Notes: a model not told the origin generated them from the letters alone. 64,000 nt of DNA from Chitinophaga rhizophila (GCF_019492185.1 NZ_JAICCF010000006.1:124001-188000), one strand, 5' to 3'. Counted from the first letter of the stretch, positions 36,050 through 45,205 are shown. A program made the numbers and translations.

Positions 36050-37104
36050 GCCAGTAGAGTCCTTTTTTCTTTAATAATCAGCCAGAGGAAGAATGGTCCA
36101 CCTATAACAGCCGTGATAATACCAACAGGCAGTTCAGTAGGAGCTACGATGGTACGGCACAGCAGATCGGCGATGGTTAGCAGCACAGCGCCTGACAGTG
36201 CAGCGCCGGGTATCAGTATCCTGTTATCAGGACCGGCTATTTGTCTTACAATATGAGGAACGATCAATCCGATAAACCCGATGATACCGGCAGCAGCCAC
36301 GCCGGCAGCGACAGCCATGGTAGCCAGTACGATCAGTAAGGCTTTGAGCCGGGGTACGCGTACGCCGCTATGCATTGCTTCTCTTTCTCCGAGGGCCAGC
36401 AGATTTAGAGCCGGAGCGAGGCGGGGCAGTAATATCATCGGAATGATGATAAATGGAGCGACACCGGCTACTGTGTACCAGTTAGCGCCACCCAGACTAC
36501 CTAATGACCAGAAAGTGATACTACGTAACTGCTGGTCATTGGACAGATAGGTCATCATACCTGTGACTGACTCACATAGGGCCCTTACAGCAATACCAGC
36601 CAGTAAGAGCGTAGATATTACTGCTTGTCCGCCGGAACGTGCAATGCGAAAGATGAGCAGCGTAGTAATGATCGCGCCAGCAAATGCAGCGAGGTTCAGT
36701 GCATAATAGTTTAATACAGGAGTATGCTCAAAAGCGAGCAGCTGGTTTTGTACCATGATCATGACAACGGCCGCCATAGATGCTCCGGAGCTGACGCCTA
36801 TTAATCCGGGATCTGCCAATGGATTACGGAACAGTCCCTGAAGAGAGGCACCTGCAAGTCCGAGGCCAGCCCCTATGAGTACGCTGAGTACTACTCTGGG
36901 CAGGCGGATCATCCAGAGTACGCCGGGCATATTTTCTTCGTAGGCTACCGGCAGGTGTATGCCGGCTTTGTCGAGCAGAATAGCCAGCACCTGTAGAGGA
37001 GACATGTGCATAGCGCCGGTACCTGTGGCCAGCAGTATTACGATGAGAAGCAGTATGCTGAGGATGGTAATACTGCTGATACGTTTTATATTGGATACAT
37101 TCAT
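36046..37104 (-). CDS. hmuU: Haem ABC transporter permease HmuU (FecCD family)
   Basis: 352 residues with about ten membrane segments. FecCD/BtuC-type signatures are visible: RLPRVVLSVLIGAGLGLAGASLQGLFRNPLADP, GVSSGASMAAV, and a C-terminal GFIGLIVPHIVRQIAGPDNR, given in parts. It forms the inner-membrane channel with HmuV, receiving substrate from HmuT. The gene is 5 bases downstream of hmuT and overlaps hmuV by 4. Confidence 0.95.
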   Translation of the reverse strand: MNVSNIKRISSITILSILLLIVILLATGTGAMHMSPLQVLAILLDKAGIHLPVAYEENMPGVLWMIRLPRVVLSVLIGAGLGLAGASLQGLFRNPLADPGLIGVSSGASMAAVVMIMVQNQLLAFEHTPVLNYYALNLAAFAGAIITTLLIFRIARSGGQAVISTLLLAGIAVRALCESVTGMMTYLSNDQQLRSITFWSLGSLGGANWYTVAGVAPFIIIPMILLPRLAPALNLLALGEREAMHSGVRVPRLKALLIVLATMAVAAGVAAAGIIGFIGLIVPHIVRQIAGPDNRILIPGAALSGAVLLTIADLLCRTIVAPTELPVGIITAVIGGPFFLWLIIKEKRTLLA

Positions 37105-37109
37105 TTGAC

Positions 37110-37943
37110 TTAGTTCAGCTTCGCAGACAGTTCCTGCACGGCCTGAATCACGCGTGGTCCGAAACCGGTCAGCAACTGCCCATCCATAGTAATCACTTTC
37201 TTCTGTTTACCTGCATTCGTCTGGGCTACACCCTGTACTTTCAGCAGGCCATCCACGCCACCCATGCTTTTCAGACCGTCGTCAAACATCAGGATGACAT
37301 CGGGGTTAGCGGTTACGAGCGCTTCCGGCGTAAGAGGTTTAAAATCTTTGAAGCCATTGGCAGCATTCTGTGCACCTGCGAGGGCAATGATTTTGTCAAG
37401 CGGTGTTTCTTTACCGGCCACCATCATGGTGCCGGCACCGCGTGCGTAGATGAACAGCACCTTTTTCTGGTGGGCCGCAACGTGCAGGGTTTTCTGTTCT
37501 TTTTCGAGTTGTTTTACCAGTGCAGCGCCTTTGTCCGGAACGTTCAGAGCAGCGGCAACGTCAGTGATCAGTTTTTTAGTACCGGCAATGGAGAAGTCTT
37601 GTTTCATCTGCACGGTTTTTACACCTACACCTTTGAACTGGTCGATGACTGCAGGCTGAATAAAATTATCAGTAGCCAGGATCAGGTCGGGCTGTAGGGC
37701 AAGTACTGGTTCGGCAGAAATATTACGGTTGTGTCCTACTTTAGGTACCTGCTTCATAGCGGCAGGATAGGTACTTGTCACATCTACGCCTACCAATGAT
37801 TTTTCAAATCCCAGTGCACATACAATCTCAGTAACAGCGCCGTTGAGCGAAACGATACGTTTCTGGGCACTAACGTTCAGTACTGCCAGCAGGCAGGCAG
37901 CGAAGGATACGATCATTACACGTACCCGCATATGATTCATCAT
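37110..37943 (-). CDS. hmuT: Haem-binding periplasmic protein HmuT
   Basis: 277 residues from ATG 37941-37943, where a signal peptide starts (MRVRVMIVSFAACLLAVLNVSAQ just after). The frame is open to 38063 but the extra residues lie in the structured leader. It has the two-lobed type III binding-protein fold: RIVSLNGAVTEIVCALG and VLALQPDLILAT in the first lobe, and LVTANPDVILMFDDG in the second. The position where haem-binding HmuT/PhuT proteins have a ligand Tyr (G-Y-x-R-x-x-S-A-E) reads G-H71-N-R-N-I-S-A-E. Context with hmuS supports haem as ligand; the His substitution is noted as a finding. Confidence 0.9.
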   Translation of the reverse strand: MMNHMRVRVMIVSFAACLLAVLNVSAQKRIVSLNGAVTEIVCALGFEKSLVGVDVTSTYPAAMKQVPKVGHNRNISAEPVLALQPDLILATDNFIQPAVIDQFKGVGVKTVQMKQDFSIAGTKKLITDVAAALNVPDKGAALVKQLEKEQKTLHVAAHQKKVLFIYARGAGTMMVAGKETPLDKIIALAGAQNAANGFKDFKPLTPEALVTANPDVILMFDDGLKSMGGVDGLLKVQGVAQTNAGKQKKVITMDGQLLTGFGPRVIQAVQELSAKLN

Positions 37944-38441
37944 AAGTTTTGAATAAATAAGGATGATTAAAATTCCTGGAAGAAAATTAATGGTTGACCC
38001 TACCCGGGGTTTGGGCCAACCATCGCTTACCGTAAGCATTTTTACTCCGCCATGCTCAGGCAAGATCTTAGCATAAGTTATCAGGTGCGGGACCCGGAGA
38101 AGTACGGTATGGACATAGGATATCCGTTACGGAACTTCACAGTTTCCCGGCATAGTTTTACCAGTATGAAAAAATAAGTATGAATTGCTGGCAGTCAAGA
38201 AATGATATAAGGATATATCAGAAATGGACTGACAGGTGCGGCGGAGTAATTGAGTGGTGTAAAATTATGTCACAGAAATGTAACAAACTAATCGAATCGG
38301 GAAAATTTTATGACAATCTTTACGCAAAAGGAAATATCTATGACATTCAATATTTCTTCAGGAAGTTGGGTGAAGGGCTAAACTAAATAGTTTCCCCTGT
38401 TGTTGTTTATATATTACCTATCACCGGAAAAATTAATACCC
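37944..38441. other. Region upstream of hmuT, with structured leader
   Basis: 498 bases between divergent genes. The hmuT side holds the hairpins at 37991-38022 and 38025-38037. A 68-codon plus-strand frame at 38180-38386 has no recognisable features and is not called. No known riboswitch class could be matched. Confidence 0.5.
37991..38037 (-). promoter_or_regulatory. Two adjacent hairpins in the hmuT leader
   Basis: TGGTTGACCC (37991-38000) pairs with GGGCCAACCA (38013-38022) over ten positions with one G:T, and on the minus strand is followed by TTAATTTTC. Next to it GCTTAC/GTAAGC (38025-38037) forms a smaller hairpin. They lie about 50-95 bases before the hmuT start codon and could be an attenuator or mRNA-stability element. 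Confidence 0.45.
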
Positions 38442-38693
38442 ATGGATTGGGATGAAATACTAAATCCATTATCGCCATACTATCAGAGTGCGATGCAGGA
38501 GCAACAGCAACTTGTGAATCTGCAGGACGGCCTGATATCTGCCTCTAAAGAGCTGATGTCGTCCATATATCCTCAGATCTACCACCTGGAATCTGCAGGT
38601 TACACCGAACTTGAAAACACCATTATTTCGGAATGTGTGAAGCTATCGTGTAAACTCAACGATATCATACTGAAATACCAGATAGAGAAGTGA
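38442..38693 (+). CDS. Small hypothetical protein
   Basis: 83 residues from ATG 38442 (the frame is open to 38400). The sequence is acidic and helical in character (SAMQEQQQLVNLQDGLISASKELMSS) with no signal peptide or membrane segment. I do not recognise the family. It is isolated on the plus strand and converges with the DUF4249 gene with an 8-base gap. It could be an orphan gene of the lineage or a chance frame. Confidence 0.4.
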   Translation: MDWDEILNPLSPYYQSAMQEQQQLVNLQDGLISASKELMSSIYPQIYHLESAGYTELENTIISECVKLSCKLNDIILKYQIEK

Positions 38694-38701
38694 CATTGTT
38701 G

Positions 38702-39577
38702 TTATTCTACTGCAAATGAAAGCACCCTGGCGTTCACTCCTGCTATGATACCGTATCCGTTCGTTACATTGGAATAGATATCCACCGGCTGCAGGGAAAA
38801 TTCGAGCCTGTTTTCCAGTCGTTGTGCAAAGGTATTATCCAGGTATTTATAGGCGCTTTCTGTCAGATTGCTGACTTCTACCATCATGTAGGAAGCGGTT
38901 ACCTGTTTATTTGTCTGTAGTACAAACTGTACTTCTTTACCGCTGATCCGGTCATCTTTCAGCAACACTTCGCTATAGTAGGTATTGCCGATCACATCGA
39001 AGAAGTTGTTATTAAAGGAGGGATCGAGTCGGAATTTTACGGTATCCCGTTTCATAGGTGTGACGATACCATTGACAGTATCGGCGTTGTACACGCGTAT
39101 TCTGTAATAGTTTCTTTCGGCTGCATTATCCCGCAGGGTAAACCTTACCCTGTTGGCAGTTTTTTGTGCAAACGCGTCACTGATCTCAGGATGTCCGGGA
39201 GTACTATCTGCCGCCAGCACACTGGTCAGACCGTCATATGCCACTCTTACGGCATACTGTTTACCTGCCTGGGCGAATGCCTGAGACACGTAATACCCCT
39301 TCCCGTTGATCACTTTCCATACCGGCGCAGGCAGTCTTTTCCCATTCTCCAGCAGGGTAATGTCTGCTCCTTTTATTTCGGGAAACTGAAGGTTCTGGTA
39401 TTCCTTTACGGGCTTACTCCTGGTAATTCTGAAATATATCAGGCTATCGGGCTGGATCAGGCTATTCAGCACGATCTTGTCTCCCTGATAAGGTATATCA
39501 ATCCTGGATTCCTTGCGGCAGGCCGTGAAGGCAATGACTAATACGGCAATATTTATTAAAGGACGCATACGGTTCAT
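38702..39577 (-). CDS. DUF4249 family lipoprotein
   Basis: 291 residues. Lipoprotein signal with lipobox FTAC. The beta-rich body matches the DUF4249 pattern: KIVLNSLIQPDSLIYFRITRSKPV near the N-terminus, ADITLLENGK, a YYRIRVYN strand, and a YLDNTFAQRLENRLEFSLQPVDIYSNVTNGYGIIAG C-terminus (described in parts). Such proteins accompany a TonB receptor and probably act as its surface partner. Its ATG directly follows the stop of the receptor (TAA-ATG), implying translational coupling. Confidence 0.9.
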   Translation of the reverse strand: MNRMRPLINIAVLVIAFTACRKESRIDIPYQGDKIVLNSLIQPDSLIYFRITRSKPVKEYQNLQFPEIKGADITLLENGKRLPAPVWKVINGKGYYVSQAFAQAGKQYAVRVAYDGLTSVLAADSTPGHPEISDAFAQKTANRVRFTLRDNAAERNYYRIRVYNADTVNGIVTPMKRDTVKFRLDPSFNNNFFDVIGNTYYSEVLLKDDRISGKEVQFVLQTNKQVTASYMMVEVSNLTESAYKYLDNTFAQRLENRLEFSLQPVDIYSNVTNGYGIIAGVNARVLSFAVE

Positions 39578-42211
39578 TTAGAATTTAATTGCATAAGTCA
39601 CACTTGGCAGGATGGGAAGAATGCTGACCTGTGCCAGATACCGTTCCTGTTTCTGCCTGTCGGTGTCGATCGAATAATAGAATGGGTTTTGCTGATTATA
39701 GGCGTTGTATAAACTGAAAGTCCAGCTTTTTGTCCACAGCTTCTTCTTTTTAGTATAAGTAGCGCTTACATCCAGCCTATGCATGGGGGCGGTGCGGTAC
39801 TTGTTCCTTTCTCCGAGATGATCGAGGATCGGGTCATTTTCCGGCGGATCGTAAGGGGAAGGTTCGCCTATACCTTCGTAGCTGGCGGTGGGCAATGTGA
39901 GGGGCCTGCCGCTGGCATATTCCCAGTTGGCAGACAGCTCCCAGTGTTTACCCAGCTTCTGGGTAATGACGATTTCCAGGTCATGACGACGGTCGTAATT
40001 GTAAGGGAAGGTCTTTCCGTTATTGACACTGGGGAAGGTTCTGTCAGACCAGGCCAGGGTATATCCGATCCATCCACGGGTAGTACCCTTCTTCTTTTCC
40101 AGCATCAGTTCACCACCGTAGCTACGTCCTTTGCCTACATCCACAATCTCGTCCCAGTCTCTGCCCGCCCCGGTGAAGGAAGCAGCTTCACCCTTATACT
40201 CGATGACATGGTCCATGGTTTTATAGTAGGTTTCCAGTGACAGGGCATACATGCCATATCTGCTTGTCTTGGAGATACCAAAGGAACCCTGGCGGGAGAA
40301 CATTGGTTTCACGCTACCTGAAGACGGTACCCATAGGTCTGTAGGCAGGTTAGCCCCGTTATTGCTCAGCAGATGCAGGTATTGGTTCATATGTGTGTAG
40401 GAACCTTTTAGTACCCATCGGCGTGGCAACTGGTAACGCGCGCCTAACCTGGGCTGGATGGAACTGTAAAAGCGGCCATCTACCAGGAAGCTTGAAGCAT
40501 GTATGCCCAGGTTCAGCCAGAGATTATGTAATGCATGCCATTCATCTTCACCATATAGCAGCAGCTCTTGTCCAATAGTGGATACATCCCCATAGGTAGT
40601 ATCCACGGCAGGTTGTCCTTTACCATTATCCTGGAATACAGATACACCCGGAGTAAAGATGTGGGTAATGGCACCCGTACCGAATTTGATGGTATGCTTT
40701 GGCTGTGGTCTGTATTCAAAATCAATCTTACCAACTGCATTCTGGATACGCGAGTAGTATTTTCCTGACAATACAGCGGTATCGGGTGAATTGACAGGCT
40801 TGTAATTATACTTGTAATCTGTAGAGAAGTAGTACTGCGAATAGTTGCCTGTAACATTGGCAAACATCTTTGGTCCGAATACATGGTTCCATCGGAGCGT
40901 GCTGGTATAATTTCCCCAGAGGAAATTAGAGCGGCTATCACCATAGTAACCAGTGTTTGAGCCGGTATTCTCCTGTTTCTCTTCCCACCTGACACTAAGT
41001 TTATCTTGTCCGACGTAAGCGCTGAGGTATAGACGGTCGCGGGGTGAGAAGATGTGGTTGACTTTCAGGTTAGCGTCGTAAAAATATACGTAGGCTTTGC
41101 TGTCCGTGTTCTCTGCGGATGTATTAAGGATAATGTCATTCAACGTTCCCGCGTGAGAGCGACGGGCAGACACGAGGAAGGAGGTTTGGCCCTTTTTAAT
41201 CGGACCTTCCACCATTGCTTTGGCAGCAATGAGGCCAATAGCCGCCTCACCATGATATTGCTGCATATCGCCATCTTTGAGAGAGATATCCACGATGGAG
41301 GAGAGTCTGCCCCCATAGCGGGCGGGAAATGCACCTTTATAGAAATCGGCGTTCTTCACGATATCCGGATTGAATACAGAGAAGATCCCAAAGAGGTGAG
41401 ACACGTTAAAGATCGGCGTACCATCCAGCAGTATCAGGTTTTGATCGGGGCTACCACCGCGTACATACAGTGCCCCTGCGCCTTCTAGCCCGCCGGAAAC
41501 ACCCGGCAGCGCAACGATTGTACGCATAACGTCTGCTTCTCCCAGCAGGCGTGGCATGGATTTGATAGCAGCAGCAGATACATTTAACCGGTTAAAGTTG
41601 AGATGTTCTGCATGCTGGCGGCTGGAATCTACCACAACTATTTCCGGCAGGCTGCTACGCGGCTGTAAGGGGATAATGACCGGTGCTTTTTCGCTTTTAC
41701 GGACAGGTAATCTGCCGGTTTCGTAGCCAATATAGGAGAAGAACAGTCCGGCGCTGTCGTGGGGAAGCGTGATACTGAAGAAGCCGAACTGATTGGTAGT
41801 GGTCCCTATCTGTAATGTCGGAGAGTAGACAGTTGCGCCGATCAGCTTTTCGCCTGAGCGGGCATCCTGTACATAACCACTGACGGTATAGGTCGGCGTG
41901 TTCCTGACCGTCAGGACAATCTGATCGCCAATTCGTGCGAAGTGAATGTTGAAAGGAGAAAAAATTTCCTCCAGGGCTTTCTTCAGAGGTTTGTTCTGAA
42001 CATTTACGTTCACAGACGGAGTGAGATCAACAATGTTACGGCTATAGGAAAAATGGATGCCATATTGTTTTTCGAGTATTACACATACCGTTTCCAGCGG
42101 CTGGTCTGTTACGACTACGCTGACTCTGGTGCGCCAATCCCATTCTGACGCCTGCACAGTAATGCTGATCAGGAGCATCCCCAGCAGGAATCTACCAAAC
42201 AGTGACATCAT
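39578..42211 (-). CDS. TonB-dependent receptor with N-terminal STN signalling domain
   Basis: 877 residues. Signal peptide (about 1-21), STN domain (about 30-100, QPLETVCVILEKQYGIHFSY and NKPLKKALEEIFSPF), carboxypeptidase-regulatory-like beta sandwich (about 108-185, VSGYVQDARSGEKLIGATVYSP), plug (about 210-330, GALYVRGGSPDQNLILLDGTPIFN) and beta barrel. The STN domain lets the receptor signal through FecR to the sigma factor encoded just upstream. Cargo is unknown. Part of a sigma/FecR/receptor/DUF4249 cassette on the minus strand. Confidence 0.93.
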   Translation of the reverse strand: MMSLFGRFLLGMLLISITVQASEWDWRTRVSVVVTDQPLETVCVILEKQYGIHFSYSRNIVDLTPSVNVNVQNKPLKKALEEIFSPFNIHFARIGDQIVLTVRNTPTYTVSGYVQDARSGEKLIGATVYSPTLQIGTTTNQFGFFSITLPHDSAGLFFSYIGYETGRLPVRKSEKAPVIIPLQPRSSLPEIVVVDSSRQHAEHLNFNRLNVSAAAIKSMPRLLGEADVMRTIVALPGVSGGLEGAGALYVRGGSPDQNLILLDGTPIFNVSHLFGIFSVFNPDIVKNADFYKGAFPARYGGRLSSIVDISLKDGDMQQYHGEAAIGLIAAKAMVEGPIKKGQTSFLVSARRSHAGTLNDIILNTSAENTDSKAYVYFYDANLKVNHIFSPRDRLYLSAYVGQDKLSVRWEEKQENTGSNTGYYGDSRSNFLWGNYTSTLRWNHVFGPKMFANVTGNYSQYYFSTDYKYNYKPVNSPDTAVLSGKYYSRIQNAVGKIDFEYRPQPKHTIKFGTGAITHIFTPGVSVFQDNGKGQPAVDTTYGDVSTIGQELLLYGEDEWHALHNLWLNLGIHASSFLVDGRFYSSIQPRLGARYQLPRRWVLKGSYTHMNQYLHLLSNNGANLPTDLWVPSSGSVKPMFSRQGSFGISKTSRYGMYALSLETYYKTMDHVIEYKGEAASFTGAGRDWDEIVDVGKGRSYGGELMLEKKKGTTRGWIGYTLAWSDRTFPSVNNGKTFPYNYDRRHDLEIVITQKLGKHWELSANWEYASGRPLTLPTASYEGIGEPSPYDPPENDPILDHLGERNKYRTAPMHRLDVSATYTKKKKLWTKSWTFSLYNAYNQQNPFYYSIDTDRQKQERYLAQVSILPILPSVTYAIKF

Positions 42212-42240
42212 TCTTTTTAATGTTGTAAATATTATTCATT

Positions 42241-43185
42241 TTACTTCTTTAGTGCCATTCCGGTGGCTTCTTTATGCACAGTAGCATTGGTCATAAATGC
42301 GAGCGATGCCAGTATATTTTCGGCAGTTTCACCGGTAAAGGTGGCAGTCACCGGTAGTAGCAGCAAGGTGCTATCTGCCGAGAGGTGTATATTATAAATC
42401 AGACTGACGGTCTGTAATACTTCTGACAGCGGAGTATCGGTAAATACCAGCTGTCTGGTAGCGGCATTTGTTACGTGCGACGCTATGCGGAAGGGTGCCT
42501 TATCCTGCTGTTGTTCCAGGATCATACCGGCAGATAATATCACACTATCTTTGATACTACTGTCAGTGACCATCACTTCCCCGGTATCTACATGTATCCG
42601 CAGGGGGCCATCTTTACCAGCTGCTTCGACGGTGAAGCGGGTACCCAGCACTTTTATAGTTCTTTCACCCAATGTTACTATAAACGGCTGAGCGGCGTCC
42701 GGCGTTACAGTGAACAGGGCTTTTCCTTCCAGTGTGACCTTGCGCCGGCCTTTTGCGAAACCAGCTTGTACCAGTAGCAGGGCTTTTTCTTCCAGCTGCA
42801 CTGTAGAGCCATCTTTGAGGTGGGCTATTACGGGACCGGCATATCGTTGCATTCTATTGCTACGGGCAGCGAGCCACCATAGACCTGTTCCCGCAGCAAT
42901 GAGCAGTACGGCGGCAGCCATCCACCAGCTACGTCTTTTATGTACAGCGATAGGACCGCCCATCCTGGAGCTGAGAGACTGCCAGGCGCGTTCCGTATCG
43001 TCAAAGGACACCTGGATGGCAGGCGTATCCTTCAGCAATTTTTCCAGGGAAGCCAGGAGGGCCGGGTGGTCAGGGCCGCTTTTCAGCCATTCTTCTACCC
43101 ATTGGCGCTCAGTCGCATCTGCCTCACCAAGCACGTATTTACATAGCAAGGCATATAATGCCTCATCAGCATATAGTTTAGTCAT
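42241..43185 (-). CDS. FecR-like anti-sigma factor
   Basis: 314 residues. N-terminal cytosolic segment (about 1-85) with ALLCKYVLGEADATERQWVEEWL, one membrane helix (about 88-105, WWMAAAVLLIAAGTGLWWL), then a periplasmic FecR domain (about 120-220, VIAHLKDGSTVQLEEKALL, IKVLGTRFTVEA) and a C-terminal DUF4974 domain (TPLSEVLQTVSLIYNIHL). It holds the sigma factor inactive until the receptor is engaged. It sits 113 bases after the sigma gene and 29 bases before the receptor. Confidence 0.93.
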   Translation of the reverse strand: MTKLYADEALYALLCKYVLGEADATERQWVEEWLKSGPDHPALLASLEKLLKDTPAIQVSFDDTERAWQSLSSRMGGPIAVHKRRSWWMAAAVLLIAAGTGLWWLAARSNRMQRYAGPVIAHLKDGSTVQLEEKALLLVQAGFAKGRRKVTLEGKALFTVTPDAAQPFIVTLGERTIKVLGTRFTVEAAGKDGPLRIHVDTGEVMVTDSSIKDSVILSAGMILEQQQDKAPFRIASHVTNAATRQLVFTDTPLSEVLQTVSLIYNIHLSADSTLLLLPVTATFTGETAENILASLAFMTNATVHKEATGMALKK

Positions 43186-43298
43186 TAAACAGTTTGTAGT
43201 ATTTTAAACAGATCAAGGCAGCCAAAGCAGACCTTTCTTGTACCGTAACAGGACGCAGGTTAGCAGAATTTCCCCCTATGATAGGAGTAAAAATTTCA

Positions 43299-43811
43299 TT
43301 ATAAGAACAAGATGAGGGGCAGGTAGTCTTTCAGCTCCTTATGCATAATCTTTAGTGCTTTCCCCATCTGGTTTTCCACTGTCTTCACCGAAATATTCAT
43401 TACAGCAGCAATTTCATGGTATTTCAATTGCTGTTGACGGCTGAGTATAAATACTTCCCGGCAACGTTCGGGTAGCAGTTCCAGGGCCTGCTGATAGCGC
43501 CGTTCCAATTCCCATACAGGAGACTGTACATGAATATCTGCCTCCCGCAGGTGACCGGCTGCCTGCTCCTTTTGCTGTCTGACCGTTTCTTTCCTCCAGT
43601 TACTGATAGCAGTATTGCGTATAGCAGCTAACAGGTAGGACCGGGTAGCCCCGGTGATATCTATCACCGCTCTCTTCTCCCACAGCCGCAGGAATACCTG
43701 CTGCACCACTTCCTCTGCCTCGTGTACATTACCAGTGTAATGAACGGCAAAGGCGAGACAAGCGGCATGGTGTGCTCTAAAGATATCTTCAAATGTTTGG
43801 CGGTCCAGCAT
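43299..43811 (-). CDS. ECF RNA polymerase sigma factor
   Basis: 170 residues with sigma region 2 (FEDIFRAHHAACLAFAVHYTGNVHEAEEVVQQVFLRLWEKR, given in parts) and region 4 (LLPERCREVFILSRQQQLKYHEIAAVMNISVKTVENQM). This is the Bacteroidota family-1 type that pairs with FecR. It is the first gene of the cassette running to 38702 and probably controls it. Promoter: TATCTTTA at about 43825 on the minus strand is a one-mismatch -7 box. Confidence 0.95.
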   Translation of the reverse strand: MLDRQTFEDIFRAHHAACLAFAVHYTGNVHEAEEVVQQVFLRLWEKRAVIDITGATRSYLLAAIRNTAISNWRKETVRQQKEQAAGHLREADIHVQSPVWELERRYQQALELLPERCREVFILSRQQQLKYHEIAAVMNISVKTVENQMGKALKIMHKELKDYLPLILFL

Positions 43812-43946
43812 TGTTCAAAAGCGGTGTAAAGATATAATATATACCTGGTTTTGCTGTGTTATCACCTGACTATCATTCTATACAGGATTTTCAGTAGTAC
43901 TTTATTCCTAACCCAGAGCAGTCTATCTGTTATTGGTTAACTTATT

Positions 43947-43954
43947 TATCTTTG
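43947..43954 (+). promoter_or_regulatory. -7 promoter box (TATCTTTG) of pyrD
   Basis: Exact TAnnTTTG match ending 8 bases before the pyrD ATG, so transcription should start at or within a few bases of the start codon. No good -33 TTTG is seen at the usual distance. Confidence 0.5.
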
Positions 43955-43961
43955 TGCCCGC

Positions 43962-44987
43962 ATGTACAATCTTATTAAGAAAATACTCTTCCGCTTTCCT
44001 CCGGAAAGCATTCATTACCAGGTGATGAACGGCCTGCAGATTATGCATAAGCTTCCCCTGGGAAAGAATATCCTCCACTCTTTCTGTCAGCCGAAACGAC
44101 AGGGACTGGAAAGGCAATTATGGGGACTGACCTTTAAAAACCCGGTTGGACTAGCCGCCGGTTTTGACAAGGATGCCCGTTTCACAGACGAACTGGCCAG
44201 CCTGGGCTTCGGTTTTGTGGAAATCGGGACTGTCACCCCGGTGTCTCAGCCAGGTAATGACCAGCCGCGCCTCTTCCGCCTGCCGGCAGATAAAGCGCTG
44301 ATCAACCGTATGGGTTTCAACAACGGGGGTGCTATCGCAGCGGCCAAACGCCTGCAGAAGAGGAAGTCAGATATCATTATCGGTGGGAATATCGGTAAGA
44401 ACAAAATCACACCTAACGAAGAAGCTATCAGCGACTATGAGAAATGCTTTCACGCACTGTTTGACGTGGTAGATTACTTCGTGGTGAATGTTAGTTCCCC
44501 AAATACGCCTAACCTGCGTGCTTTACAGGAAAAAGAACCACTGAAACAATTACTGCATCACCTGCAGACACTGAATAACCAGAAGACAAAACCAAAGCCG
44601 ATCCTGCTCAAAATAGCTCCGGATCTGACTGTCAGTCAGCTGGATGACATCATTGAAATCATACAGGAGACTAAACTGGCGGGTATTGTAGCAACTAATA
44701 CAACAATTGACCGGTCTAACCTTAAAACACCAGCAGCCGACGTAGAAGCGATCGGCGCGGGAGGACTCAGCGGGCTACCTGTAAAAGAGAAAGCGACAGA
44801 GGTAATCAGGTATATTCACAAACAAACCAACGGAACTGTACCTATTATAGCGGTGGGCGGTATCTTCACCGCCGCTGACGCACAAGAGAAACTGGACGCA
44901 GGCGCATCGCTTGTACAGGTATATACAGGCTTCATATATGAGGGACCAGCTATTGTAAAGAAGATCTGCGAAGGACTTAAAAGTTAG
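43962..44987 (+). CDS. pyrD: Dihydroorotate dehydrogenase, class 2 (quinone-dependent)
   Basis: 341 residues, the length of class 2 enzymes with the N-terminal amphipathic membrane-binding helices (LIKKILFRFPPESIHYQVM). FMN-site segments are NPVGLAAGFDKDARF, EIGTVTPVSQPGN and INRMGFNN. The catalytic base Ser lies in NVSSPNTPNLR, and the C-terminal phosphate-binding loops are VGGIFTAADAQEKL and GASLVQVYTGFIYEGP. It oxidises dihydroorotate to orotate with ubiquinone or menaquinone in pyrimidine synthesis. A promoter box ends only 8 bases upstream, suggesting an almost leaderless mRNA. Confidence 0.95.
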   Translation: MYNLIKKILFRFPPESIHYQVMNGLQIMHKLPLGKNILHSFCQPKRQGLERQLWGLTFKNPVGLAAGFDKDARFTDELASLGFGFVEIGTVTPVSQPGNDQPRLFRLPADKALINRMGFNNGGAIAAAKRLQKRKSDIIIGGNIGKNKITPNEEAISDYEKCFHALFDVVDYFVVNVSSPNTPNLRALQEKEPLKQLLHHLQTLNNQKTKPKPILLKIAPDLTVSQLDDIIEIIQETKLAGIVATNTTIDRSNLKTPAADVEAIGAGGLSGLPVKEKATEVIRYIHKQTNGTVPIIAVGGIFTAADAQEKLDAGASLVQVYTGFIYEGPAIVKKICEGLKS

Positions 44988-45160
44988 TAATAAAGTAACA
45001 GGACGGGGTGCTGCAGCAGCAATGGAAGCGCGTACGATGACCGGTTGGCGAACATGTAAGATCCAATCAGCGCAGATGTAAGCCACGACAACGGTAAGCA
45101 TGGGCAATGACATAAGATAACTTGGTCTACAGGTATAACAACTGGTAGCATTTATTACAA

Positions 45161-45205
45161 AAAGAAAAGAGGTGTTTCTTAGTAAGAAACGCCTCTTTTC
45201 TTTTT
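45161..45205. terminator. 21-bp bidirectional terminator between pyrD and GH127
   Basis: The arms 45161-45181 and 45183-45203 are complementary over 21 positions with one G:T pair and a single-base centre. A/T-rich ends on both sides make it work for the converging genes. The preceding 44988-45160 contains nothing I can recognise. Confidence 0.85.

Noticed and set aside
38041..38110. Riboswitch (TPP or cobalamin) upstream of hmuT
   Set aside because: ACCTGAT and GGCGGAG fragments recall TPP elements, but the conserved order and spacing are absent and the downstream genes are for haem.
38180..38386. 68-codon plus-strand frame upstream of the small hypothetical gene
   Set aside because: Low-complexity composition and no support; it lies in the probable control region of hmuT.
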